Program-made: the position numbers and the translations under genes
Origin: Mesorhizobium sp. M8A.F.Ca.ET.218.01.1.1
GTDB taxonomy: Bacteria; Pseudomonadota; Alphaproteobacteria; Rhizobiales; Rhizobiaceae
Direction: 5' to 3'
Assembly: GCF_004791165.1 (NCBI RefSeq)
Contig: NZ_SRUZ01000002.1
Span: 62,001 to 126,000, forward strand
Length of the DNA stretch: 64,000 bases
The notes under the pieces: model-generated
Databases searched by the model: none
What the model was told of the DNA's origin: nothing
What the model saw: only the letters and a program-made list of their open reading frames with translations
Shown: piece by piece, positions 1-7,933 of the stretch
Layout of the letters: every line of letters begins with the position of its first letter
How positions within the stretch are numbered: the stretch's first letter is position 1

Positions 1-812
1 GTTGGTGGCGACTTCGAACAGCACGCCACCGGGCGTGCGGAAATAGATCGCCCAGAAATAGTCGCGGTCGATCACCGGCGTCACGCCATAGCCTGTATCC
101 ATCAGCGCTTTGCGCACTTCAAGCTGCTTGGCGCGGTTCTCTACGGCGAAGGCGACATGATGGACGGAGCCGGCGCCGAGATCGGCGAAGGGGGCCGTCG
201 GCAGCGATTCGATGTCGACGACATCGGCGCCGTTGCCGTTCTTGACGGCGAGCCGCCTGACATTGCCTGACTTGTCGACTTCCTCGTAGCCCATGAACTT
301 CAAAAGCTCCTCGGTGGCGCCTCCATCCTTCAGCCTCAGCGAAACCGAATGAAAGCCGCGGATCGCCTCGTCAGCGGCAACACCGCCCTTCACCCAGGGC
401 GCCCTGGTGTCGGCCTTGTCCTCGACGAGGGCAAAGCCGTCGCTGTCCGGACCGTCAAATCTGAGCCGCTTCTGGCCAAAACTTTCCTCACGGGCGACAT
501 TGGCTACACCTTCGTCGGTGAAGCGTTTTTCCCAATAGGCGAGCGTGCCGTCCGGCACGGAGTAGACCGTGGTGCCGACTTCGCCGACGCCATGGCGGCC
601 TTTGCCGATGTTGGGAAACGGAAAATAGGTCATCACCGAACCCGGCGTTCCGACCTCGTCGGCATAGTAGAGATGGAGACATCAGGCGCGTCGAAATTGA
701 CCGTCTTCTTGACCCGGCGCAAGCCGAGCTTGTGGGTGAAGAAATCATTGTTCTGCCGTGCATCCCTGGCCATCGAGGTGACGTGATGCAGGCCCTTGAT
801 CTGGTCGAGCAT
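1..812 (-). pseudogene. Ring-cleaving VOC-family dioxygenase, frameshifted and cut by the window edge
   Basis: The gene starts at the ATG at 812 behind an AAGGAG ribosome binding site and runs off the left edge. The N-terminus (MLDQIKGLHHVTSMARDA) is the first beta-alpha-beta unit of vicinal oxygen chelate ring-cleaving dioxygenases (MhqO/glyoxalase-like). After about 46 codons the frame hits a stop near 633. The correct sequence resumes in another frame (YYADEVGTPGSVMTYFPFP, then conserved segments such as RGFHSVSLRL and GSVHHVAFAV). One base appears missing near 670-680, where the intact paralogue at 53673-54626 reads AYHLFYADGEATPG. It could be a real inactivating mutation or a sequencing error. 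The family cleaves hydroquinone- or catechol-type rings using a metal bound by His/His/Glu; the substrate here is unknown. Confidence 0.8.
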
Positions 813-1037
813 GTCTTTGCTCCTTCCCTTGGTGTTTGTGCGGCCCTCGCCGCTGTCCACGCCAATATGAGGACACGATCTGTTGTGGCAAAGGCGGCAA
901 ACACAGAATGGACTGTGCTGTAAAAGTGAACAGTGACAAGAAACTCGTTCACCATTCGGCCAAAGACCATGGCCTTGCGCGGCTGATGGAATCGGTTCCA
1001 TGTGCGCATTCGAACGTGCTGGGAAGGGGTAGCGCAA

Positions 1038-2597
1038 GTGACTGGAAAAGGCAGGCGGCCAAATGTCCTCCTCATTACCTGCGACCAGTGGCGCGGTGAC
1101 TGCCTGTCGACTGCCGGCCATCTCCAGGTGAAGACGCCGAATGCCGATGCGCTGGCCGCCGAAGGTGTGCTGTTCAAGCGCCACTACGGCGGCGCGGCTC
1201 CGTGCTCGCCCGCGCGCGCCTGCCTCTACACAGGCCTCTACCAGATGAACAACCGTGTCTGCCGCAACGGCACGCCGCTCGATGCCCGCCACGGCAACAT
1301 CGCGCTTGCCGCGCGCAGCGTCGGTTACGATCCGACCTTGTTCGGCTATACTGACGTGTCGCTCGACCCGCGCCAGCTGGCACCGGCCGATCCACGGTTG
1401 CACAGCTATGAAGGCGTGCTGCCCGGCTTCACGGTGCGCCAATTGCTGCCCGAACATCAGAAGCAGTGGCTGTCATGGCTGAAGCAGCAGGGCATCGATG
1501 CCAGCGCTGGAAGTCCTGATATCCATCGCCCCGTGGGCGAGGCGGACGGCGCGGTGACTGAAGCGCCACCCGTTTACTCCAAGGACCAGACGCCAACGGC
1601 CTTCCTTGCCGGCGAATTCATCCGCTGGCTGGGCGAGCAAGAGGAGGCCGCGCCATGGTTTGCCCATCTTTCCTTTATCAGCCCGCATCCGCCCTTCATT
1701 GTGCCGGAACCGTACAACACCCGATACGATCCGGCGGACGGCCCGGCTTTTCACCGTGCGGAAAGTTGGCGAGCCGAATCTCAGGGCCACCCCTACATCT
1801 CCTATGATCTTGGCCGGCAAAACCGCGCAAGGTTCCGCCCCGGTGCCACGGGCAAGGTACACGACTGGAGCGAGGATGATTTCCGCCGCATCCGAGCCAT
1901 CTATTACGGCATGATCTCCGAAGTCGACGCACAGCTCGGCCGCCTCTGGCAAGCGCTGAAGACCGAAGGCGCCTGGGACAACACCATCATCGTGCTCACC
2001 TCCGACCACGCCGAAATGATGGGCGACCATTTCATGCTGGGCAAAGGCGGTTATTTCGACGGCAGCTATCACATCCCGCTGATCATCCGCGATCCCCGCC
2101 ATCGCAAGGCCGCTGGCAGCACTGTCGATCGCTTCACCGAAGCTGTGGACATTTTGCCTACGCTCATCGACCTGCTCGGCGTGGCTCCCGAACCGCATCT
2201 TGACGGGTGCTCGCTGAAACCCTTCCTGAGCGGTGGAACGCCCGCCGTTTGGCGCGACGCGGCGCACTGGGAGTTCGACTTTCGCTCGGTCGCGGACGGT
2301 GAAGCCGAACGGCACTTCGGCCTTACCTCGCGCCAGTGCAACCTCGCTGTCATCCGCACGCAGAAATTCAAATACGTGCATTTTGGCGGGGGCTTGCCGC
2401 CTTTGCTCTTCGACATGGAGAACGACCCTGGCGAATTGAAGAACCTCGCCAGCAGTCCGGCACATCGCTCCACCCGCCTGGAATTCGCCGAAAGGCTGCT
2501 TGCCTGGCGGGCCGAACATCTCGACCAGTCGCTTGCACTCTCGGAACTGACGGAAAACGGGGTGGCTGGATACGCAAGGTCGCAGGCAGGGCGGTAA
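1038..2597 (+). CDS. Sulfatase/alkaline phosphatase superfamily hydrolase, phosphonate monoester hydrolase-like
   Basis: The 519-residue protein opens with the superfamily core strand RPNVLLITCDQWRGD, where the Asp ligates metal. CSPAR begins at residue 56, the sulfatase signature whose Cys is oxidised to formylglycine. Metal and substrate motifs follow (SPHPPF, TSDHAEMMGDH, LGKGGY), and FKYVHF lies near the C-terminus. The overall pattern resembles rhizobial phosphonate monoester hydrolases/phosphodiesterases more than classical arylsulfatases. The GTG at 1038 was chosen because GGAAGGGG lies 8 bases upstream; the ATG at 1002 has no such site. No signal peptide is seen, so it is probably cytoplasmic. 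The true substrate (phosphonate ester, phosphodiester or sulfate ester) cannot be read from sequence. It is divergent from the broken dioxygenase gene. Confidence 0.85.
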   Translation: MTGKGRRPNVLLITCDQWRGDCLSTAGHLQVKTPNADALAAEGVLFKRHYGGAAPCSPARACLYTGLYQMNNRVCRNGTPLDARHGNIALAARSVGYDPTLFGYTDVSLDPRQLAPADPRLHSYEGVLPGFTVRQLLPEHQKQWLSWLKQQGIDASAGSPDIHRPVGEADGAVTEAPPVYSKDQTPTAFLAGEFIRWLGEQEEAAPWFAHLSFISPHPPFIVPEPYNTRYDPADGPAFHRAESWRAESQGHPYISYDLGRQNRARFRPGATGKVHDWSEDDFRRIRAIYYGMISEVDAQLGRLWQALKTEGAWDNTIIVLTSDHAEMMGDHFMLGKGGYFDGSYHIPLIIRDPRHRKAAGSTVDRFTEAVDILPTLIDLLGVAPEPHLDGCSLKPFLSGGTPAVWRDAAHWEFDFRSVADGEAERHFGLTSRQCNLAVIRTQKFKYVHFGGGLPPLLFDMENDPGELKNLASSPAHRSTRLEFAERLLAWRAEHLDQSLALSELTENGVAGYARSQAGR

Positions 2598-2620
2598 GGG
2601 ATCTCCCCTACCGCCCGTTT
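2589..2620. terminator. Terminator hairpin between convergent genes
   Basis: GGGCGGTA (2589-2596) pairs with TACCGCCC (2609-2616), with further GGG/CCC pairing inside. GTTT follows on the plus strand. The stem overlaps the hydrolase stop codon and lies just before the end of the convergent PRC-barrel gene, so it may serve both directions. Confidence 0.6.
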
Positions 2621-2626
2621 CCTTGC

Positions 2627-3919
2627 CTATCGAACGATCAGACGCTGCTCGTCGCGCTTCTGCGCGTAGGAGCCCTTGTCGTAAGCCGCTTGCTTCTCGA
2701 GCTGCTCCTTGGTGAAGGTCGTATAGAGGTACTTCTTGCCGTCCTTGTCGGTCATGAACTTCAAATTATCCATGCCAACCGCGACCTCCTTCGAACCGAT
2801 GCCGAGGAAGCCGCCGACGTCGACGATCACAGCATCGGTTTTCTTGTCGGGCGCCAGCACGACATCGCCGATCTCGCCGACCTTGGCGTCGTTGGCGCCA
2901 TAGACTGTCGTGCCCTTCAGATCGTCAGCCCTGATCTCGCCAATCGGCATCTCCGTCAGCTTCGACTTGTCGATGGCCGCGGTCTTTGTCTGGTCGGGAG
3001 CGGTGGCGTCAGCCGGCGCCGCCGCCGTCTTGTCCGCCGGAGCGGCAGCAGGAGCTGTCGCGGTGGCTGGCGCGGTTGCCGCCGGCTCGTTCGATGCCGT
3101 CGTAGCCGGTGCCGGATCATAGGCCTTGCGGTTGAAGTCCGGCTGCGCCTGCAGTTCTTCCTTGGTGGTCTGCGCAACCAGCCAGCGGTCGCCATTCTTC
3201 TGTGCCCACTGCGCCTTGGCGAAATCATAGGCGACGTTCTTTTCCCCCATGCCGAGGAAGCCGCCCACGCCAATAATCAGCGACTTTGCCTTGCCTTCCT
3301 TGGTCAGCACGATGTCGTTCACGTCGCCGATCTTCTGGGCGTCGTCGCCTGTGCCGTTGTAGACATTTTCGCCGATGATGTTTGTGGCCAGATTGCCATC
3401 AGCCTGTTTCACCGGTTCCGCATTCGCCTCCGCGGGCTTCTGCGCGGTGTCTGTCGACGTGGCCGGCGCCTGGGCAGTCGTCGATGCGGCCGGGGCCAGC
3501 GCATAAGCCTTGCTGTCGAATTCCGGATGCGCCGTCAGCTCGTCCTTGGTCGTCTGCGCGACCAGCCAGCGGTCACCGTTCTTCTCGGCCCATTGCAGCT
3601 TGTCATAGTCAAAGGCGACGTTCTTGGTTCCGACGCCAAGGAAGCCGCCGACACCGATGACGACGGATTTCACCATGCCGTCCTTGTCGAAGACGACATC
3701 AGTGACCTTGCCGATATTCTCGGCATTGTCGCCAGTGCCGTTGTAGACGGTTTCGCCGATGATATTGGTGACGATGCTGCCCTCAGCGTGCACCACCGGC
3801 GCGGCCGGCTCCTGCGCCGCAGGCTGCTTCGCGGGGGCCGGGGTTGCAGTGCTTTGGGCGAAGGCACCGGTCGCGACCATTGTCGCAAGGGCGGTCGTGG
3901 CTAAAAGGGTGCGGATCAT
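2627..3919 (-). CDS. Exported protein with three PRC-barrel domains
   Basis: The 430-residue protein has a Sec signal peptide (MIRTLLATTALATMVATGAFA) and an Ala/Pro-rich linker. Three PRC-barrel repeats lie at roughly residues 60-150, 185-275 and 315-400. Each repeat carries a VGGFLGxGxKxVA motif; the first two are nearly identical, suggesting recent internal duplication, and the third is diverged. PRC barrels are small beta folds that bind other molecules; a periplasmic or surface role is inferred. The start at 3919 has GAGGAG upstream, and the longer frame to 4102 lacks a signal peptide. An EcfG-type promoter at 4009-4033 places it in the general stress regulon, and a second one faces away towards the lipid kinase gene. 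Confidence 0.85.
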   Translation of the reverse strand: MIRTLLATTALATMVATGAFAQSTATPAPAKQPAAQEPAAPVVHAEGSIVTNIIGETVYNGTGDNAENIGKVTDVVFDKDGMVKSVVIGVGGFLGVGTKNVAFDYDKLQWAEKNGDRWLVAQTTKDELTAHPEFDSKAYALAPAASTTAQAPATSTDTAQKPAEANAEPVKQADGNLATNIIGENVYNGTGDDAQKIGDVNDIVLTKEGKAKSLIIGVGGFLGMGEKNVAYDFAKAQWAQKNGDRWLVAQTTKEELQAQPDFNRKAYDPAPATTASNEPAATAPATATAPAAAPADKTAAAPADATAPDQTKTAAIDKSKLTEMPIGEIRADDLKGTTVYGANDAKVGEIGDVVLAPDKKTDAVIVDVGGFLGIGSKEVAVGMDNLKFMTDKDGKKYLYTTFTKEQLEKQAAYDKGSYAQKRDEQRLIVR

Positions 3920-4008
3920 GATAGTCTCTCCTCGTGCTGATTTCGTGCACGCCGCGCCCGGTTGAACCGTCGCTGGGGAGATCGGACGCGGCATCTCTAC
4001 AGGTTCAC

Positions 4009-4033
4009 AACGTCGTGACCATGCTGTTGTTCC
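4009..4033 (-). promoter_or_regulatory. EcfG-type (general stress) promoter of the PRC-barrel gene
   Basis: Reading the minus strand, GGAAC (4033-4029) is followed by 16 bases and CGTT (4012-4009), an exact match to the alphaproteobacterial EcfG promoter consensus. The start codon is about 90 bases downstream. Confidence 0.75.
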
Positions 4034-4089
4034 CACGAAGCGAATGCGCGCTACCCAGCTTCGAATCCGGCCTGGATTGCGGCGCAGCC

Positions 4090-4114
4090 GGAACCTTTCC
4101 AAGCCCGCCGCGTT
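4090..4114 (+). promoter_or_regulatory. EcfG-type promoter of the lipid kinase gene
   Basis: GGAAC (4090-4094), a 16-base spacer and CGTT (4111-4114) lie 57 bases before the start codon at 4171. It faces away from the PRC-barrel promoter, so the two genes form a divergent stress-controlled pair. Confidence 0.75.
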
Positions 4115-4170
4115 TCAGCCTACGGCTGGGCGCGTCCTGGTTAGGTTGTGATTGAGCAGCGGAGCGGGGC

Positions 4171-5091
4171 ATGAAATTTGCAGCGGTGCTGAACCGAGAT
4201 GGCGGCACCTTGCGTACCACCGATATCTCAGCTTTCTCCGACCGCATGCATCAGACGCTGGACGCGGCGGGCCACTCTCTCAGTATCGATATCGTTGCCG
4301 GCAAGGATGTCGTGGTAACCCTCGACAACGCCGTGTCACGCCGCAGCGTCGATGTCGTGCTCGCCGGCGGCGGTGACGGCACCATCTCGGCCGCGGCCGC
4401 GAGGCTGATGGGCAAGAAAAAGGCGCTCGCCATATTGCCGGCCGGCACGATGAACCTGTTCGCGCGCGGCCTCGGCATTCCACAGTCGCTCGATGCCGCG
4501 CTAAAATCCTTCGCCGACGGCGAAATCATCGCGGTCGACATGGCCACGGCCAATGGCCAGCCCTTCGTTCACCAGTTCTCGATCGGCATGCATGCCAAGA
4601 TGGTGCAGCTGCGCCAGGGGATGGAATTCGGTTCGCGCCTGGGCAAGATCAGGGCTTCGGCAAAGGCGGCCTGGGCAACGATCAAGAACCCGCCGGCGAT
4701 GAACGTCACGCTCGGCATCGGCGACGCCGAGGTGATGGCGCGCATATCAGGCATCGGCGTCACCAACAATCTGTTCGGCGAAGGCCATCTGCCTTATGCC
4801 GACAACCCTGCCGGCGGCGTGCTCGGCATCTATGTGACGGTGGCGCAGCAACGCGCCGAACTGCTCAAGTTCTTGTTCGACATTGCGCGCGGCAAGTGGC
4901 GCGACAACGAGCATGTCGAAATTCACCAAGCCGACCGTACGGTGCTGAAAATCCATTCCGGCGGCAGAAAGTTCCGGGCCGTGATGGATGGCGAACTGGT
5001 CAGGCTCGATCGTGAGACGACGATCGAAATCCATCCCGGAGCGCTCAACGTCCTGGTGCCGTCCAGCATCGCCGAGGCAAAGGCTGCCTGA
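4171..5091 (+). CDS. Diacylglycerol kinase catalytic-domain lipid kinase (YegS/BmrU-like)
   Basis: The 306-residue protein has the DAGK catalytic signature GGGDGT near residue 66, followed by ILPAGTMNLFARGLG, the usual nucleotide-binding and lid segments. The C-terminal half has the beta-rich DAGK accessory fold ending FRAVMDGELVRLDRETTIEIHPGALNVLVP. The family phosphorylates lipids such as diacylglycerol, phosphatidylglycerol or sphingoid bases at the inner membrane; the substrate here is unknown. Length is typical of the soluble YegS/DgkB type. The EcfG-type promoter at 4090 implies induction by general stress, possibly linking envelope lipid turnover to the response. An alternative is a broader sphingosine-kinase-like activity. 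Confidence 0.85.
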   Translation: MKFAAVLNRDGGTLRTTDISAFSDRMHQTLDAAGHSLSIDIVAGKDVVVTLDNAVSRRSVDVVLAGGGDGTISAAAARLMGKKKALAILPAGTMNLFARGLGIPQSLDAALKSFADGEIIAVDMATANGQPFVHQFSIGMHAKMVQLRQGMEFGSRLGKIRASAKAAWATIKNPPAMNVTLGIGDAEVMARISGIGVTNNLFGEGHLPYADNPAGGVLGIYVTVAQQRAELLKFLFDIARGKWRDNEHVEIHQADRTVLKIHSGGRKFRAVMDGELVRLDRETTIEIHPGALNVLVPSSIAEAKAA

Positions 5092-5120
5092 TGCGGTCTC
5101 GAACGACGAAAGCCAAAAAA

Positions 5121-5294
5121 CTAGCCGCCCGGCGCGCTTCCTTGCTCGGTCGCCGGTGTCTTGGCCGCCCGGCCATAGATTTCAGCGGCACCCCAGGCCG
5201 CGAAACTCAGGAGCAGCGCGGCGATCAGGATATACAAGACATGCCAGCCCCACCGTCCCTGACGCGCTTTGTTTTCGGGAATGATCTTGGTCAT
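5121..5294 (-). CDS. Small single-pass membrane protein, 57 residues
   Basis: The reading frame begins MTKIIPENKARQGRWGWHVL, continues through one hydrophobic helix (about residues 20-38, YILIAALLLSFAAW) and ends in a short polar tail. The start at 5294 has AAGGG upstream. An exact EcfG-type promoter lies 58 bases upstream on the same strand, strong support that this unrecognised gene is real and stress-induced. A positively charged N-terminus suggests N-in topology. The function is unknown; small membrane proteins are frequent in stress regulons. It is convergent with the lipid kinase and divergent from the GAF-PAS kinase gene. Confidence 0.75.
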   Translation of the reverse strand: MTKIIPENKARQGRWGWHVLYILIAALLLSFAAWGAAEIYGRAAKTPATEQGSAPGG

Positions 5295-5351
5295 GATCGG
5301 CCCTTGTCTCGATTTGCGCCGGCTGACGCGGCCGGCGAAACATGGTCGGGT

Positions 5352-5376
5352 AACGGTTCCTCGCTAGGATGGTTCC
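5352..5376 (-). promoter_or_regulatory. EcfG-type promoter of the 57-residue membrane protein gene
   Basis: On the minus strand GGAAC (5376-5372), 16 bases and CGTT (5355-5352) match the consensus exactly. It overlaps the 5' end of the divergent sensor kinase gene region. Confidence 0.72.
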
Positions 5377-5449
5377 AGGCAAGCCGGACCAGTGCCGGCG
5401 AAGAGACCAACAGGATGGCGGAAGTCGGGACTGGGCATTGGGGACTTGG

Positions 5450-6982
5450 GTGAGCAGCAAGGCGGAAGCAGCGCTGGGTCTGCCAGCCGAGGTCGCGCGC
5501 GCGGTGAAGGACGAAGACCGGCTCGCCGTGCTGCGTGGGCTGGAGGTGATCGATTCGACGATCGACGTGGATTTCAACCGCATCAGCAACCTCGCCGCGG
5601 CCGTAATGCAGGCACCGATAGCGCTGGTCACGCTTGTCGATCTCGAGCGGCAATGGTTCAAGTCATGCTTTGGCCTCGACGAAACGGAAACGGCGACCAG
5701 AATTTCCTTCTGCGCCCACGCCATCGCCGCCGGTGACGGCCCCATGGTGGTGACTGATGCGACGGCGGATCCCCGCTTCAAGAACAACCCGCTGGTCACA
5801 GGCGAGCATCATGTGCGCTTCTACGCAGGCGCGCCGATGCTCGTGGCCGGCGCCAGGATCGGCACGCTGTGCGTGATGGATCGCAAACCCCATGTCTTTC
5901 CATCCAGCGCCACACTGGACCAGTTGACGATGCTCGCCGGTCTCGCCGGCAGCCTGTTCACCCTGAAGGATGCAACCCGCAGCGGCGCGATCGCCGAGGC
6001 CGCACTGGCGCGCGAGGAAAAGCGGCGCGCCATCGCCCTCGACGCGGCGTCGCTCGCCAGCTGGGCATGGGACATCCGCACGGACATGATCGAGTGCGAC
6101 GTCAGGCTGTCCGAACTGTTCAACCTGCCGCGCTCGACGCGTTTGCGGGCGCGCGACATCCTGACCGCCATCGACCCGCGCGACGTCTATCAAACCGAAA
6201 CCCGCTTTCGCGACGCCTTGACCGGCAGCGACGACTATTTCGGCGAATACCGGGTGAAAGGCTTTCATCCACCGCGATGGGTGGCCACGCGCGGCAGTGT
6301 CATCGAGCGCGATGGCGACGGCAAGCCGACGCTGATTTTCGGCGTCAACTACGACATCTCGGAACGCAAGCTTGGCGACGAACGGCAACGGCTGCTGCTC
6401 AGAGAACTCAACCACCGTGTCAAGAACACGCTGGCAACGGTCCAGGCGCTGGCGACGCAGACCGTGCGCCATGCCCGCCAGCCGAGCGAATTCCTCGAGG
6501 CCTTCCGCGCGCGGCTTCAGGCCCTGGGTATTGCCCATGGTCTGCTGTCCGACCGCGAATGGCGCGGCATCGGCATCCGTGAACTCGTCCAGATCGAGAT
6601 CAAGCCCTTCGACACCGCCGACCAGCCACGCTTGACGATCTCCGGCGCCGATCTGTTGCTGTCGCCTGATCAGGCCGTCGGGCTCGGGCTGATCCTGCAC
6701 GAACTGGCCAGCAACGCGCTGCAATATGGATCGCTGTCTGTTGCATCGGGCAAGGTTGATCTCGGCTGGAAGGCGCAAGGCAGGAAAGGCGACCGGCGCC
6801 TCGTTTTCACCTGGCGCGAAAGCGGCGGTCCTGAAGTTGCGCCTCCGGAGCGGCACGGCTTTGGCTCGATCCTCATCCGGCGCAGTCTGGCCAAGGTCAT
6901 TTCGAGCGAAGTGACCCATGAATTCCGGCCGGACGGCGTCTTCGCCGAAATATCGATGCCGCTGGAAGATCTGTCGGAGTGA
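5450..6982 (+). CDS. GAF-PAS sensor histidine kinase, HWE family
   Basis: The roughly 510-residue protein has a GAF domain (about residues 15-165, with FCAHAI and APMLVAGARIGTLCVMD), a PAS domain (about 185-310) and an HWE-type kinase core. The H-box is LLLRELNHRVKNTLATVQ, with the HWE-type EWRG segment after it and the N-box LGLILHELASNALQYG. There is no membrane segment, so it senses a cytoplasmic signal. HWE kinases typically phosphorylate PhyR or single-domain receivers in the alphaproteobacterial stress pathway, and phyR lies 3.3 kb away. The GTG at 5450 is preferred because the domain homology begins just after it; an in-frame ATG at 5369 is possible. No EcfG-type promoter was seen for this gene. 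Confidence 0.85.
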   Translation: MSSKAEAALGLPAEVARAVKDEDRLAVLRGLEVIDSTIDVDFNRISNLAAAVMQAPIALVTLVDLERQWFKSCFGLDETETATRISFCAHAIAAGDGPMVVTDATADPRFKNNPLVTGEHHVRFYAGAPMLVAGARIGTLCVMDRKPHVFPSSATLDQLTMLAGLAGSLFTLKDATRSGAIAEAALAREEKRRAIALDAASLASWAWDIRTDMIECDVRLSELFNLPRSTRLRARDILTAIDPRDVYQTETRFRDALTGSDDYFGEYRVKGFHPPRWVATRGSVIERDGDGKPTLIFGVNYDISERKLGDERQRLLLRELNHRVKNTLATVQALATQTVRHARQPSEFLEAFRARLQALGIAHGLLSDREWRGIGIRELVQIEIKPFDTADQPRLTISGADLLLSPDQAVGLGLILHELASNALQYGSLSVASGKVDLGWKAQGRKGDRRLVFTWRESGGPEVAPPERHGFGSILIRRSLAKVISSEVTHEFRPDGVFAEISMPLEDLSE

Positions 6983-7008
6983 GACGAGGCAGTGCAGGTG
7001 CCAACATA

Positions 7009-7470
7009 CTACTCCTCGCCGGCATCCGGATGATCGGTGTCCGGCTTCACGTTCTCGCGGTAGATGGCATAGGCCGCCAGTGCCACGGCCGGACCAAGAA
7101 TAACCCCGAGTCCGCCTTTTCCCTTCAGCAATGTCGGCAGCACGGCGAGCGCGGCCGTAATGCCGATCGCCTTCATGTCGGCCTTGCGCCGCCTTGCCTC
7201 GCGGCGGACCCGGGCGCCCGCCATCAGCCGGTGGATCAGAAGAACAAGGCCCGCGATCACCAGGAAGCCGACACCGAAACCAATCGCGGCAGCTAGCGAT
7301 CCATACCGCACCGACGTCCAGATATAAGCTGCCCCGACCAGGAAGCCGAGGCCGCAGAATGCCGCCAACGCTGCAAACGCGTAGACGACGGCCGCCGTGC
7401 GCGCGCGCCGCACGGCGGCCATTGTTTCACCCGAGGCGAAAGCCGAGAGCAGGGAAGCCAGCAGTCCCAT
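7009..7470 (-). CDS. Small multi-pass membrane protein (holin-X/DUF-type), stress-operon member
   Basis: The 153-residue protein has two adjacent hydrophobic helices around residues 25-75 (VVYAFAALAAFCGLGFLVGAA and a second), a basic linker (RVRREARRRKADMK) and a further hydrophobic stretch near the C-terminus. It resembles putative phage-holin-like/actinobacterial Holin-X membrane proteins that commonly follow DUF883 genes. It starts 10 bases after the upstream DUF883 gene and so probably shares its EcfG-type promoter. The start at 7470 follows from the operon spacing and the hydrophobicity profile; an in-frame ATG at 7533 would overlap the preceding gene. A role in membrane protection under stress is inferred. 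Confidence 0.7.
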   Translation of the reverse strand: MGLLASLLSAFASGETMAAVRRARTAAVVYAFAALAAFCGLGFLVGAAYIWTSVRYGSLAAAIGFGVGFLVIAGLVLLIHRLMAGARVRREARRRKADMKAIGITAALAVLPTLLKGKGGLGVILGPAVALAAYAIYRENVKPDTDHPDAGEE

Positions 7471-7480
7471 CTCGGCGGAA

Positions 7481-7807
7481 CTAGCGACGCGCCAGCAGTG
7501 CGAACAGGAAGCCGACGCCAGCGGCGATTGCAAGAGACGTCACCGGCTTTTCGCGTACGCTTGCCACCATCTGCGCCTCAATATCCCTGGCGTTGCCGCG
7601 CAGGCTGTCGAAGGCGGCCTCACCTTGGGCGCGCAGCTGTTCGACGCCTTCGGCCGCCGCCCGGCGCGCCGTGCCGTAGCCGTGTTCGCCGGTCTTGGCC
7701 AGCTGTTTGGTGAGCTTGTCGATATCGGCTTTCAACTGCCTGATGTCGGCTTCGAGATCCGGATTCGTCCGCGCTTCGTTGGCGGTCTTGCTTGCGGCGG
7801 TTGCCAT
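7481..7807 (-). CDS. DUF883 (ElaB/YqjD-type) membrane-anchored protein
   Basis: The 108-residue protein has a long amphipathic, Lys/Glu-rich N-terminal helix (about residues 15-85, likely coiled coil). It ends in the DUF883 hallmark, VREKPVTSLAIAAGVGFLFALLARR, a C-terminal membrane anchor with a glycine motif. E. coli relatives (ElaB, YqjD) tether ribosomes to the membrane in stationary phase; whether this one does so is unknown. The start at 7807 has AAGGAG upstream, and an exact EcfG-type promoter ends about 30 bases before it. It heads a two-gene stress operon with the downstream membrane protein. Confidence 0.85.
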   Translation of the reverse strand: MATAASKTANEARTNPDLEADIRQLKADIDKLTKQLAKTGEHGYGTARRAAAEGVEQLRAQGEAAFDSLRGNARDIEAQMVASVREKPVTSLAIAAGVGFLFALLARR

Positions 7808-7837
7808 TGCTTAACTCCTTGTGATTGCTCGATTTCA

Positions 7838-7862
7838 AACGCGCCGTGCGTCCCAAAGTTCC
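7838..7862 (-). promoter_or_regulatory. EcfG-type promoter of the DUF883 operon
   Basis: On the minus strand GGAAC (7862-7858), 16 bases and CGTT (7841-7838) match exactly, giving a short leader of about 25 bases before the ribosome binding site. Confidence 0.78.
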
Positions 7863-7933
7863 GATGCCCGGACAAACTAGCCGAAAACCCGGTCATGCGC
7901 ACCCGATCCGCCGCCCTGGCAAGAAGTGCGGTG

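Noticed and set aside
2336..3904. 522-codon plus-strand frame opposite the PRC-barrel gene
   Set aside because: Arg/Leu-rich shadow; the minus strand has a signal peptide and three PRC domains.
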